DNA from: Pacificoceanicola sp049803835
GTDB taxonomy: Bacteria; Pseudomonadota; Alphaproteobacteria; Rhodobacterales; Rhodobacteraceae
Assembly: GCF_049803835.1 (NCBI RefSeq)
Contig: NZ_JBNAGK010000005.1
Coordinates: forward strand, 1-64,000
Reading direction: 5' to 3'
DNA: 64,000 bases
Below, piece after piece: positions 16,257-25,687 of this stretch. Below the pieces are notes generated by a model. That model was not told where the DNA came from, searched no databases, and saw only the letters and a program-made list of their open reading frames with translations. The number at the start of each line of letters is the position of its first letter. Position 1 is the first letter of the stretch. Both the position numbers and the translations under genes were made by a program.

Positions 16257-17687
16257 TCAATCGCTGTCGGACTCTTCGATGAACCCATGCTTGCGCAGCT
16301 TCACGTAAAGGCTCTGGCGGGACAGGCCGAGCATCTCCGCCGTCGCGACCCGGTTGTTCCCGGTCAGTTGCAGCGCGGTTTCGATGCACATCTTCTCGAC
16401 CACATCGGATGTTGCCGAGACCAGTTCCTTGAGGGAGGTGGTTCCGACAAGGTCCATCATGTGCTTCATCGCGTCTTCGCTGATGACCACCGGACCGCCC
16501 TCCGCGTCCAGCGCCTCTCGCCGGGTCACGTCGCGGATGATCATGCCGTAGCCCTGCACGCCGCTGCCCTGCCGCAGACGCACGGCGGAGATGTCCACCG
16601 TTGTGCGGGTACCCACCGGGCTGATCATATTGGTGCCATAGCTGCGCAGGCGCGTGTCCTGATCGGCGGCTTCGCAGATCAGCTTCAGGTCGATAGCGCC
16701 GCGGGTCAGGAAGTCGGCGAAAGGCCGGTCCCGCACGTTGCGCAGCTGTGCCGCGTCCACCATGATCAGGAAGGCCTCGTTGGCCTCGCGGATCACGCCC
16801 TTCGTATCGGTCATGACGATGGCATCGGTGCTCTTGGCAAAGAGCTCCCCCATGAACCAGGTGGCGGCATCTTCCTCGCCGCCGGCCTCATCGTCGATGA
16901 TGCGGCAAATGATGACCAATTCGCTGGCGGCCCTGAAGTATCGCGGGAACAGGGTCAGGCTGCGGCCATTGCGCCGACAGATGACGGCAACGCCGCGCCC
17001 GGCTTCGCTTGCTGCAGCGGCCTGCAGCGCATCGCCCAGTTCCTCGCGGCGCCGGCCTTCGAAACACTGTGCGAACACCGTCCCGCTCAGCGATTGCGCC
17101 AGCGTACCCAGAAGGGTCGAGGCCGCGCCGTTCAATTCGCGAATACGGCCCTGCTTGGGGTCGATCAGCACCAACGGCGTTTCCGAAGTGTCGAGGACAA
17201 CGCGGAAATAGGCCTCCTCGGCCCGCAGTTTCTGATAATCCCGCTCTCGCGCCAATTGCTCGCTGACGAGGCTGCGCTGCAGTTCTGCAATCGCCTGCAT
17301 GTCGCGCCCGAGAAGCAGGAAACCCCCATCCGGCAGCTTGTGCACCGAATAGGCCACGGGAAAGTCCCAGGTCGCATTGTCGACGTGATTGAGTTCCATG
17401 CGGGCCGGAAGACCGCTCGTGTCCTCACGCAGCACCGCAATTCGATCCTGGAACTTCTGACGGCTTTCATCGGCGAGAAACCCGGCAAACGGCCGCCCGG
17501 CCCAATGGTCGAGGCACCCGAGCGATCCTGCAGCGGGATTGACGGCGATGGCAAGGATCGTCAGATCCGTATCAAGCGACAGCGTAATGTCCGCCGCATG
17601 CTCGATGAGATCGGGCAGAACGGATGTGTCCGGGAAATTCCCCGTCCTGAGCCAGGCCGAATTTTCACCTTGCCTTGTCAATACCAT
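16257..17687 (-). CDS. ppsR: photosynthesis gene repressor PpsR (CrtJ)
   Basis: PpsR represses bch, crt and puc genes under oxygen and light by binding TGT-N12-ACA pairs. The 476-residue protein has an N-terminal domain (1-140), PAS domains at ~150-270 and ~275-390, and a C-terminal Fis-type helix-turn-helix (~430-470, NNRVATAEMLGLSRQSLYVK). Cys434 in the HTH and Cys261 correspond by position to the redox cysteines 424 and 251 of the Rhodobacter sphaeroides protein (offset 10). It follows ppaA on the same strand (23-base gap). Confidence 0.96.
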   Translation of the reverse strand: MVLTRQGENSAWLRTGNFPDTSVLPDLIEHAADITLSLDTDLTILAIAVNPAAGSLGCLDHWAGRPFAGFLADESRQKFQDRIAVLREDTSGLPARMELNHVDNATWDFPVAYSVHKLPDGGFLLLGRDMQAIAELQRSLVSEQLARERDYQKLRAEEAYFRVVLDTSETPLVLIDPKQGRIRELNGAASTLLGTLAQSLSGTVFAQCFEGRRREELGDALQAAAASEAGRGVAVICRRNGRSLTLFPRYFRAASELVIICRIIDDEAGGEEDAATWFMGELFAKSTDAIVMTDTKGVIREANEAFLIMVDAAQLRNVRDRPFADFLTRGAIDLKLICEAADQDTRLRSYGTNMISPVGTRTTVDISAVRLRQGSGVQGYGMIIRDVTRREALDAEGGPVVISEDAMKHMMDLVGTTSLKELVSATSDVVEKMCIETALQLTGNNRVATAEMLGLSRQSLYVKLRKHGFIEESDSD

Positions 17688-17710
17688 CTCCTCGGCGGGC
17701 CAGGGGTTCC

Positions 17711-18514
17711 CTAGCAGATCTCAGGAGAACCCACCCGAGTTGAAAGGGTTGCAAGACCGCAATAGGAAACTGCCTCACGCGCCGTCGTGACGGCATAGTC
17801 CGCTCCGCACCGCTGCGCAACATTATTTGCAACGCTGACGATCCGGCCACCGACGACGATGGGCGGTAGAACCTCGATCGTTTCCCTCAAAGCGGCGATC
17901 AGTTCCGACGCCTTGTCCAGCGACTCGGCTGTCGCGATCGACAGTCCGATCATCGAAAACGGTGCGGCATGGATCGCCGCGCGCAACTCTTGCGCGTTGA
18001 GGCCGATGGCCATATGGACCCAGACCCCGTGCCGCCGAAGCTGATCCGCCGCAGCAAAGCCGCCGAGGGAATGGGTCTCGAAACTGGGCACGATCATGAG
18101 CGCCGACTGCCCCAGCGGAATGGAGCGCGTCGGCCATCCCTGCCCGCCGATCCCGGCATGATCGCGGTACAGACGTTGCAGCCGCGCAGCACCGACGGTG
18201 ACGCCGACAAAACTCGCGCTATCGTTGAGCCAGAATTCACCAAGACGCTGCGCCGCTTCCGGGATGTAGGATTGCAGGATATCGTCCTGACGGATGCCAT
18301 TGGAAACCATGGCGCTGATGACGGACTGGTGCGACGTCTCGGATTCCGAGACCAGCGCATCACAGAGCCGCCCGATCCATTCGTCCCGTGTACGGGGCTG
18401 CTGGCGGTTGCGGTCAGACGCAACTTTCCGCACGGCAGACTCCACCAACAGCCGAAGGGACAAATCCCGACCCCGCCCATTGGTGTTTGATAGTGGTCGC
18501 GTAGACATCTCCAT
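17711..18514 (-). CDS. ppaA: PpaA/AerR-type cobalamin-binding antirepressor
   Basis: PpaA/AerR proteins counter PpsR/CrtJ repression, binding cobalamin in a light-dependent manner in Rhodobacter. The 267-residue protein has a helical N-terminal part (~30-110) and a B12-binding-like Rossmann domain (~125-265: SALMIVPSFETHSLGGFAAA, MIGLSIATAES, PPIVVGGRIVS). ATG 18514 (MEMST) or ATG 18508 (MST) are both served by the AGGGAGGGGAG tract; the frame to 18613 would run into the operator region. A PpsR site lies 94 bases upstream, suggesting PpsR control. Confidence 0.9.
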   Translation of the reverse strand: MEMSTRPLSNTNGRGRDLSLRLLVESAVRKVASDRNRQQPRTRDEWIGRLCDALVSESETSHQSVISAMVSNGIRQDDILQSYIPEAAQRLGEFWLNDSASFVGVTVGAARLQRLYRDHAGIGGQGWPTRSIPLGQSALMIVPSFETHSLGGFAAADQLRRHGVWVHMAIGLNAQELRAAIHAAPFSMIGLSIATAESLDKASELIAALRETIEVLPPIVVGGRIVSVANNVAQRCGADYAVTTAREAVSYCGLATLSTRVGSPEIC

Positions 18515-18607
18515 GCTCCCCTCCCTCGGACGCGATGGATGCGGTCCTTGCTTGGACCAGATAGCTGACCGGCTCGATCCGTCCAGCCTGCGCCCACCAT
18601 GGACCAA

Positions 18608-18625
18608 TGTCAATTTTTATTGACA
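18608..18625. promoter_or_regulatory. PpsR operator upstream of ppaA
   Basis: Near-perfect palindrome TGTCAATTTTTATTGACA, exact TGT-N12-ACA. It lies in the 329-base divergent region between ppaA (leftward) and bchF (rightward), 145 bases from the second site at 18771. The two may cooperate by looping. Confidence 0.85.
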
Positions 18626-18770
18626 TTCAAAGTCAAGAGTATGTCGCAACGCCATGATGTCGTTCACAAAGAATTTTGAAATAGAAGCATTAATTCAATC
18701 ATGCTTTTCCGAGGCGGCTCACGCGGCCGCAAGGACAACATGAAGAAGCTGACACCCCTGACGGTCAAAG

Positions 18771-18788
18771 TGTAAATTATAGTTGACA
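18771..18788 (+). promoter_or_regulatory. PpsR operator and probable bchF promoter
   Basis: TGTAAATTATAGTTGACA is an exact TGT-N12-ACA site. Its right half contains TTGACA (18783-18788), a consensus -35 box, followed after 17 bases by TTAGCA (18806-18811) as a possible -10. Operator and -35 overlap, so bound PpsR would exclude RNA polymerase from the bchFNBHLM-puh operon. Start codon of bchF is at 18844. Confidence 0.8.
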
Positions 18789-18843
18789 GTTCAGCGAGCC
18801 GCGCCTTAGCATTTCCGGTATACACAGCGAATGCGAGGGGCTC

Positions 18844-19332
18844 ATGATGCCCGCTGCAACCCAGTCTCAACCCGGTTTCAGGCTCTATACGGAAGACCAA
18901 CGCGCCCGCCGCGATGCCACCGTGTGGACCCTGGTCCAGGGCGTCCTCGCACCGCTGCAATTTGCGGTGTTCCTGGTGTCTCTGGGGCTTGTCCTGCGCT
19001 ACCTGACCACGGGTCTGGGGTATGATGCGGCCACGCTGTCGATCCTGGTCAAGACCGCGTTTCTGTTGCTCATCATGGTCACTGGCGCGATCTGGGAAAA
19101 GGTGGTTTTCGGCCAGTACCTGTTCGCGCCAGCCTTCTTCTGGGAAGATGTGTTCAGCTTCGCGGTCATCGCACTTCACACGGCATACGTGTGGGCTCTC
19201 GTCACCGCAAGTCTTGCACCCGGCGCGTTGATGGCGCTGGCCCTGACGGCTTATCTCGCCTACGTCATCAACGCCGGGCAATTCCTGCTCAAGCTGCGCA
19301 TGGCGCGGTTGCAGGCCGTGGCCGAGACATGA
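18844..19332 (+). CDS. bchF: 3-vinyl bacteriochlorophyllide hydratase BchF
   Basis: BchF hydrates the C3 vinyl group of chlorophyllide-type intermediates to 3-hydroxyethyl. The 162-residue membrane protein has four hydrophobic segments and family motifs (LYTEDQRARRDATVWTLVQG, AIWEKVVFGQYLFAPAFFWE). GAGGGG precedes ATG 18844 (a second ATG follows at 18847). First gene of the long rightward superoperon; its stop overlaps bchN (ATGA). Confidence 0.95.
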   Translation: MMPAATQSQPGFRLYTEDQRARRDATVWTLVQGVLAPLQFAVFLVSLGLVLRYLTTGLGYDAATLSILVKTAFLLLIMVTGAIWEKVVFGQYLFAPAFFWEDVFSFAVIALHTAYVWALVTASLAPGALMALALTAYLAYVINAGQFLLKLRMARLQAVAET

Positions 19333-20606
19333 CCGCCGCCGCCCCCATGTCCGGCTGCGCGGGTCAGCCGATCCTGCGGGAGCGCGGCCAGCACGAGGTC
19401 TTCTGCGGGCTGACAGGCATCCTCTGGCTGCACCGCAAGATGCAGGACGCCTTCTTCCTCGTGGTTGGCAGCCGCACCTGCGCCCACCTTCTGCAAAGCG
19501 CTGCCGGAGTGATGATTTTCGCCGAACCGCGCTTCGGCACGGCGATTCTCGAAGAATCGGATCTGGCGGGCATGGCCGATCTGCACGAGGAACTCGACCG
19601 CGAAGTCGCTCGGTTGCTGGCCCGTCGCGCCGACATCCGGCAGATCTTCCTTGTCGGCAGCTGCCCGTCCGAGGTCATAAAGCTCGACCTCTCCCGCGCC
19701 GCCGAGCGCCTGACCGCCCGTCACGCACCGCACGTCCGGGTGCTCAGCTACTCGGGTTCGGGCATCGAGACCACCTTTACCGAAGGCGAGGATGCCTGCC
19801 TTGCGGCCATGGTGCCGGTCCTGCCCGAAACCGACGCGCGGCAGTTGATCGTCGCCGGGGCGCTACCGGACGTGGCGGAGGACCAGATGCGCGGCCTGCT
19901 GGCCGATCTCGGCATCGGACCCGTGCATGTCCTGCCCGCCCCCCGAAGCGCGAGCGAACTGGCGGTCGGGCCGAATACCCTGTTTGCCCTGACCCAGCCT
20001 TTCCTCGGGGCCACCCATGCGGCCCTCGAACGACGGGGTGCGACACACATCCCGGCCCCCCTGCCGTTCGGAACGGAGGGCACGACTCTCTGGCTCAAGG
20101 CGATTGCCGACGCCTTCGGGATCAGTGCCGCGCGTCTCGACGCCGTGACCGCTGCCCCGCGAGACCGCGCCCGCCGCGCGGTGGCAAAGGCGGCAGAGAC
20201 GCTCAACGGCAAGTCGGTCTTCTTTTTCCCTGACAGCCAGCTGGAGATCCCGCTGGCTCGCTTCCTCACCCGCGAGTGCGGCATGACTGCCCTGGAAGTT
20301 GGCACGCCCTACCTGCATCGCGGCATCCTCGGTCCCGATCTGGCCCTTCTGCCTGCGGACACGGTGCTTTCCGAAGGCCAGGACGTGGAGCGCCAGCTGG
20401 ACCGCTGCCGGCGCCTGATGCCCGATCTGACGGTTTGCGGCCTTGGCCTTGCCAACCCGCTGGAAGCCGAGGGCCTGCGCAGCAAGTGGTCCATCGAACT
20501 GGTGTTCTCGCCCGTGCATTTCTACGAACAGGCCGGGGACCTCGCCGCGCTCTTCGCCCGTCCGCTCCGCCGCAAGGCAGCCCTGCGTCTGGAGGCGGCG
20601 GAATGA
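19329..20606 (+). CDS. bchN: dark-operative protochlorophyllide reductase subunit BchN
   Basis: BchN with BchB forms the NifDK-like catalytic component of the light-independent protochlorophyllide reductase. The 425-residue protein has the conserved N-terminal cysteine-bearing stretch (ERGQHEVFCGLTGILWLHRK), FFLVVGSRTCAHLLQSA and FLVGSCPSEVIKLDL, the ligands of the NB-cluster. ATG 19329 overlaps the bchF stop and its own TGA overlaps bchB. Confidence 0.96.
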   Translation: MTAAAPMSGCAGQPILRERGQHEVFCGLTGILWLHRKMQDAFFLVVGSRTCAHLLQSAAGVMIFAEPRFGTAILEESDLAGMADLHEELDREVARLLARRADIRQIFLVGSCPSEVIKLDLSRAAERLTARHAPHVRVLSYSGSGIETTFTEGEDACLAAMVPVLPETDARQLIVAGALPDVAEDQMRGLLADLGIGPVHVLPAPRSASELAVGPNTLFALTQPFLGATHAALERRGATHIPAPLPFGTEGTTLWLKAIADAFGISAARLDAVTAAPRDRARRAVAKAAETLNGKSVFFFPDSQLEIPLARFLTRECGMTALEVGTPYLHRGILGPDLALLPADTVLSEGQDVERQLDRCRRLMPDLTVCGLGLANPLEAEGLRSKWSIELVFSPVHFYEQAGDLAALFARPLRRKAALRLEAAE

Positions 20607-22108
20607 AGCTGTCGGTCTGGACATACGAAGGGCCACCGCATGTGGGTGCCATGCGCGTCGCCACCGCCATGAAAGGACTGCATTACGTCCTGCACGCGCC
20701 CCAGGGCGACACCTACGCGGACCTTCTGTTTACCATGATCGAGCGGCGCAACCACCGCCCGCCCGTCACCTACACCACCTTTCAGGCGCGCGACCTCGGC
20801 TCCGACACCGCGCAACTGTTCAAGACTGCCTGTCTCGAAGCCTACGACCGTTTCCAGCCCGAAGCGCTGATCGTCGGTGCGTCCTGCACCGCCGAACTGA
20901 TCCAGGACGACCCCGGAGGCATTGCCGAGGCGATGGGCCTTCCGGTGCCGGTGATCGGGCTGGAACTGCCGAGCTACCAGCGCAAGGAAAACTTCGGTGC
21001 CGACGAGACCTTCTTTCAGATCGTCCGAACGCTGGCCCGCCCCTGCGACCGGACGGCGCGTCCCTCCTGCAACCTGATCGGGCCGACCGCGCTCGGCTTT
21101 CGCCACCGCGACGACATCACCGAATTGACCGCCCTGCTGACCGACATGGGGATCGACGTCACCGTGACCGCTCCCTACGGCGCCCGTCCCTCGGACATCG
21201 CCCGGCTGGGGGCGGCCTGGGTCAATGTACTGATGTACCCGGAAACCGGAGAGAGCGCCTGCCGCTGGATGGAGCGGGAACTCGGCCTGCCGTTCACCAG
21301 GACCGTGCCGATCGGCGTCGGCGCGACCCGGGATTTCGTCGAGGAGATCGCGTCACTGACCGGCGTCCCGCCGCATCTCGACACGGGCCGTCTGCGCCTG
21401 CCGTGGTATTCCGCCTCCGTCGACAGCACCTACCTCACCGGCAAGCGCGTCTTCCTGTTCGGCGATGGCACGCATGTCTGCGCCGCCGCCCGCATCGCCC
21501 GGGACGAGATGGGCTTCGAGGTTGTCGGCCTTGGCTGCTACAACCGCGAGATGGCGCGCCCCGTGCGGGCCCTGGCCCGGGATTACGGCGTCGAGGCGCT
21601 TGTCACCGACGATTATCTCGACGTCGAGACACGCATCGCGGACCTCGCCCCCGAACTGATCCTCGGCACGCAGATGGAGCGTCACATCGGCAAGCGCCTC
21701 GGCATCCCCTGCGCCGTGATCAGCGCGCCGGTGCATGTACAGGACTTCCCCGCCCGCTACTCGCCCCAGATGGGAATCGAGGGTGCCAACGTGATCTTCG
21801 ACACCTGGGTGCATCCGCTGGTGATGGGGCTGGAGGAGCATCTCCTCGCCATGTTCCGCGAGGACTTCGAGTTTCACGACGCCGCCGGGCCGAGCCATCA
21901 CGGCAGCCACGCCGCCCTCCTGGAACAGGCTCCGCCTGTCTCTGCCGAGGTCATCTGGCTCGACGAGGCGGAGCGCGAGTTGCGCAAGGTGCCGTTTTTC
22001 GTCCGGGGCAAGGCGCGGCGCAACACCGAGACCTATGCCACGGACCGAGGCCTGCGGGAGATCGGCGTCGACACGCTTTACGAAGCGAAGGCTCATTATG
22101 CGCGATGA
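20603..22108 (+). CDS. bchB: dark-operative protochlorophyllide reductase subunit BchB
   Basis: NifK-like partner of BchN; provides the fourth (aspartate) ligand of the NB-cluster and substrate-binding residues. The 501-residue protein starts MKLSVWTYEGPPHVGAMRVA and has ALIVGASCTAELIQDDPGG, LFGDGTHVCAAARIA and the small C-terminal BchB domain ending in ELRKVPFFVRGKARRNTE. ATG 20603 overlaps the bchN stop by 4 bases; the 3' end overlaps bchH by 11. Confidence 0.96.
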   Translation: MKLSVWTYEGPPHVGAMRVATAMKGLHYVLHAPQGDTYADLLFTMIERRNHRPPVTYTTFQARDLGSDTAQLFKTACLEAYDRFQPEALIVGASCTAELIQDDPGGIAEAMGLPVPVIGLELPSYQRKENFGADETFFQIVRTLARPCDRTARPSCNLIGPTALGFRHRDDITELTALLTDMGIDVTVTAPYGARPSDIARLGAAWVNVLMYPETGESACRWMERELGLPFTRTVPIGVGATRDFVEEIASLTGVPPHLDTGRLRLPWYSASVDSTYLTGKRVFLFGDGTHVCAAARIARDEMGFEVVGLGCYNREMARPVRALARDYGVEALVTDDYLDVETRIADLAPELILGTQMERHIGKRLGIPCAVISAPVHVQDFPARYSPQMGIEGANVIFDTWVHPLVMGLEEHLLAMFREDFEFHDAAGPSHHGSHAALLEQAPPVSAEVIWLDEAERELRKVPFFVRGKARRNTETYATDRGLREIGVDTLYEAKAHYAR

Positions 22109-25100
22109 CGGCTTCATATCCCGAGGCCCCGCGCCCTATCGCATCGTCATCCTGACGCTGGATTCGCACGCCTGCGGCCCATGTGCCCGAGTCGCCACGC
22201 GCCTGGCCGCCGAGTTTCCGGGGCTGGAGCTGACGCTTCTCGCCGCCGCCGAATGGGGCGAGTGTCCCGAGCAACTGGAACGCGCCAAGGCAGAGATCGC
22301 ACAGGGCGACATCGTCGTGACCAGCCTGTTGTTCCTCGAGGAGCATATCCGCGCCATCCTGCCCGCCCTCGCCGCACGCCGCGATCACTGCGATGCCATG
22401 GCGGGCATCATCGCCGATACGCAGATCGTCAGGCTGACCCGCATGGGCACGCTCGACATGGCCGCGCCCGAAAGCAGCACGATGCGGTTCCTCAAGACCC
22501 TGCGCGGCTCCGGCAAACCCTCGGTCGAGAACGGCGCGCGCAAGATGCGGATGCTGCGCCGACTGCCGAAGATTCTCAAGCTGATCCCGGGCAAGGCGCA
22601 GGACCTGCGCGCGTGGTTCCTGACCATGCAATACTGGCTCGGCGCGTCGGACGACAACATCGAGGCGATGGTCCGTTTCCTGATCTCGCGCTACTGCCGC
22701 CGACCGGAATGGCGTGGCATCGCGGCAGCGGCGCCGCAGAAATATCCGGACTGCGGCCTGTATCACCCGGACCTGCCGGAGCGGATCACCACCGATCCCC
22801 GCGACCTGCCGCAAACCGTCGACACAGGCACCGTGGGCCTTCTGATGATGCGCAGCTATGTCCTCTCCGGCGACACCGCGCATTATGACGCCGTCATCCG
22901 GACGCTGGAGGCAAGGGGGCTGCGGGTGCTGCCCGCCTTTGCCGGGGGGCTCGACGGCCGGCCGGCGATTGACGGGTTCTTCCGGGACGAAACCGGGACG
23001 AAGATCGACGCGCTGGTGTCCCTCACCGGTTTTTCCCTCGTCGGCGGTCCGGCCTACAACGACAACGCCGCCGCCATCGGGGTTCTGAAGGACCTCGACA
23101 TTCCCTACATCGCCGCGCATCCGCTGGAGTTCCAGACGCTGGGCCAATGGGCCGCCTCGCCGCAGGGTCTCGGGCCGATCGAGACGACCATGCTCATCGC
23201 CCTGCCGGAACTCGATGGCGCGACCAATCCCATGGTCTTTGCCGGGCGGCATGGCGAGGATAGCTGCACGGGCTGCGCGCATCGCTGCACCGCCGGGGAG
23301 CAGCCGAGGGCCATGGCCCCCTGCCCCGACCGCATCGCGGCGCTGGCGGATCGCGTGGTCCGGCAGGTGGCTTTGCGCCGCTCGCAGGTCGCCGAGCGCC
23401 GGGTCGGCATCGTGATCTTCGGCTTTCCGCCGAACGCGGGCGCGGCGGGAACGGCGGCCTATCTCGACGTGTTCCAGTCGCTCTACAACACTCTTCACAC
23501 CATGGCCGCCCGCGGCTACGATCTGACCCCGCCCGAGAGCGTCGAGGCGCTGCGCGAGGCCGTGCTCAAGGGCAATGCCGAACGTTACGGGCAGGAGGCC
23601 AACGTCGCCGCCCGGGTGGACAGCGACACCATTGTGGCGCAAACCCCGTGGCTGCGCGAGGTCGAGGCGCAATGGGGACCGGCCCCGGGCAAGGTCCAGT
23701 CGGACGGGCGAAGCGTGTTTGTCCTTGGAGCCCGGTTCGGCAAGGTCTTCGTCGGGTTGCAGCCCGCTTTCGGCTACGAGGGCGATCCGATGCGCCTGCT
23801 TTTCGAGGGCAGCTTTGCCCCGACCCATGCCTTCACACAGTTCTATCTTTATCTGCGTCAGACCTTCCGCGCCGATGTGCTGCTGCATTTCGGCATGCAC
23901 GGCGCGCTGGAATTCATGCCCGGAAAGCAGACCGGCCCCGGCCCGGATTGCTGGCCCGACCGGCTGATCGGCGATCTGCCGAACGTCTACCTCTACGCGG
24001 CAAACAACCCCTCCGAGGCGACGCTGGCCAAGCGGCGCAGCGGCGCGGTGACGGTCTCGCACCTGACGCCGCCGCTGGCTTCGGCGGGGCTGTATCGCGG
24101 CCTTCTGGAACTCAAGGACAGCCTGACCCGCTGGCGGGCGATGCCCCTTGACGCGCCGGAGCGCCCGGAACTGGAAACCCTGATCGCGGAACAGGCCGAG
24201 GCGGTTGACCTTGGCGGTCACGCCCCGGACGCGCTCTGGCTGCGCCTTCTGGAAACCGAGGACGCGCTGATCCCTGACGGGCTGCACATCGTCGGCCAGC
24301 GCATGAGCGATGCCGCCCGCGCCGGTCTGCTGGACCTTCTGCCCGAAGGCCAGCGCGCCGACGCCGACCGCCTGCTGCAACAGGACAACGAACTCCCGGC
24401 CCTGATGCGGGCCCTCGAAGGCCGCTTCACCCCGCCCGTCCCCGGCGGCGACCTGATCCGCTCGCCCGACATCCTGCCCACCGGGCGCAACATCCATGCC
24501 TTCGACCCGTTCCGCATGCCCTCCGCCTTTGCCTGCCGTGAAGGCGCGAAACAGGCGCAACTGCTGCTCGACACCCACAGGACCCTGCCGCGCAGCGTGG
24601 CGCTTGTGCTCTGGGGGTCCGACAACATCAAGTCCGACGGCTGCGCCATCGCGCAGGCCCTTGCCCTGATCGGGGCGAAACCGCGTTTCGACAATTTCGG
24701 ACGGCTGAGCGGCGCCGACCTTGTGCCGCTCAAGGACCTCGGCCGCCCCCGGATCGACGTCATCATGACCCTCTCGGGCATCTTCCGTGACCTGCTGCCG
24801 CTGCAAACGAAGCTGCTCGCGGACGCCGCGCTGCAAGCCGCCCGTGCGGACGAGCCTTTGCACCTCAACCACATCCGCGCCCATGCGCTCGCACATGCCG
24901 AGGCCATCGGCTGCGATCTCGACACAGCCGCGCTGCGCGTCTTCTCCAATGCCGAGGGCGCCTACGGCTCCAACGTCAACCAGATGGTGGATGCCTCGGT
25001 GTTTGGCGAAGAGGACGAACTCGCGGACGCCTATCAGGCCCGCAAGAGCTTTGCCTACGGCACGAACGGCAAGCCCGTGCAGCAGGCGGACCTGCTGCAA

Positions 25101-25655
25101 CAGGCGCTGACCACGGTGGACCTCGCGTATCAGAACCTCGAGTCCGTGGAACTCGGTGTCACCACCGTCGACCATTACTTCGACACGCTTGGCGGGATTT
25201 CCCGGGCCGTGCGCCGCGCCCGGCGCGGGCAGGAGGCGGCGGTCTACATCTCCGACACCACGCGCGGCACCGGCAAGGTGCGCACCTTGTCCGATCAGGT
25301 GGCGCTGGAAACCCGCTCCCGCTCGCTCAACCCGAAGTTCCACGAGGCGCTCCTGCGCCACGGTGCCGAGGGCGTGCGGCAGATCGAGAGCCATGTGACC
25401 AATACACTCGGCTGGTCCGCCACCACCGGACAGGTGCAGCCCTGGGTTTATCAACGGCTGTCGGAGACCTTTGTGCTCGACCCGGCGATGCGCGAGCGGA
25501 TCTCGAAACTCAATCCCGCCGCCTCCCTGCGCATGGCGAACCGCCTCATCGAAGCCTCCGCCCGCGCCTATTGGGCCCCGGACGCAGACACCCTCGCGGC
25601 GCTGCAAAACGCCGCGATGGACATCGAAGACCGGCTCGAAGGAGTCGGCGAATGA
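22098..25655 (+). CDS. bchH: magnesium chelatase subunit BchH
   Basis: The porphyrin-binding subunit that inserts Mg2+ into protoporphyrin IX with ATP-driven BchI/BchD. At 1185 residues it has the full family length; visible motifs are VLLHFGMHGALEFMPGKQTG (CobN/BchH core), NIKSDGCAIAQALAL and GAYGSNVNQMVDASVFG. ATG 22098 (MRDDGFISRG) lies 11 bases inside the bchB end. An 11-codon frame begins on its stop codon and runs to bchL. The long open frame on the opposite strand is a codon-bias shadow. Confidence 0.96.
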   Translation: MRDDGFISRGPAPYRIVILTLDSHACGPCARVATRLAAEFPGLELTLLAAAEWGECPEQLERAKAEIAQGDIVVTSLLFLEEHIRAILPALAARRDHCDAMAGIIADTQIVRLTRMGTLDMAAPESSTMRFLKTLRGSGKPSVENGARKMRMLRRLPKILKLIPGKAQDLRAWFLTMQYWLGASDDNIEAMVRFLISRYCRRPEWRGIAAAAPQKYPDCGLYHPDLPERITTDPRDLPQTVDTGTVGLLMMRSYVLSGDTAHYDAVIRTLEARGLRVLPAFAGGLDGRPAIDGFFRDETGTKIDALVSLTGFSLVGGPAYNDNAAAIGVLKDLDIPYIAAHPLEFQTLGQWAASPQGLGPIETTMLIALPELDGATNPMVFAGRHGEDSCTGCAHRCTAGEQPRAMAPCPDRIAALADRVVRQVALRRSQVAERRVGIVIFGFPPNAGAAGTAAYLDVFQSLYNTLHTMAARGYDLTPPESVEALREAVLKGNAERYGQEANVAARVDSDTIVAQTPWLREVEAQWGPAPGKVQSDGRSVFVLGARFGKVFVGLQPAFGYEGDPMRLLFEGSFAPTHAFTQFYLYLRQTFRADVLLHFGMHGALEFMPGKQTGPGPDCWPDRLIGDLPNVYLYAANNPSEATLAKRRSGAVTVSHLTPPLASAGLYRGLLELKDSLTRWRAMPLDAPERPELETLIAEQAEAVDLGGHAPDALWLRLLETEDALIPDGLHIVGQRMSDAARAGLLDLLPEGQRADADRLLQQDNELPALMRALEGRFTPPVPGGDLIRSPDILPTGRNIHAFDPFRMPSAFACREGAKQAQLLLDTHRTLPRSVALVLWGSDNIKSDGCAIAQALALIGAKPRFDNFGRLSGADLVPLKDLGRPRIDVIMTLSGIFRDLLPLQTKLLADAALQAARADEPLHLNHIRAHALAHAEAIGCDLDTAALRVFSNAEGAYGSNVNQMVDASVFGEEDELADAYQARKSFAYGTNGKPVQQADLLQQALTTVDLAYQNLESVELGVTTVDHYFDTLGGISRAVRRARRGQEAAVYISDTTRGTGKVRTLSDQVALETRSRSLNPKFHEALLRHGAEGVRQIESHVTNTLGWSATTGQVQPWVYQRLSETFVLDPAMRERISKLNPAASLRMANRLIEASARAYWAPDADTLAALQNAAMDIEDRLEGVGE

Positions 25656-25687
25656 CACGCAACACCGAAAGGACAGGCCCGGCATGA
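25652..25687 (+). CDS. bridging micro-ORF bchH-bchL (11 codons, putative)
   Basis: ATG 25652 overlaps the bchH stop (ATGA); the frame reads MTRNTERTGPA and its TGA (25685-25687) overlaps the bchL start (ATGA). It spans the 28-base gap exactly. Whether it is translated is unknown; it could let terminating ribosomes restart at bchL. No domain can be expected in 11 residues. Confidence 0.3.
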   Translation: MTRNTERTGPA

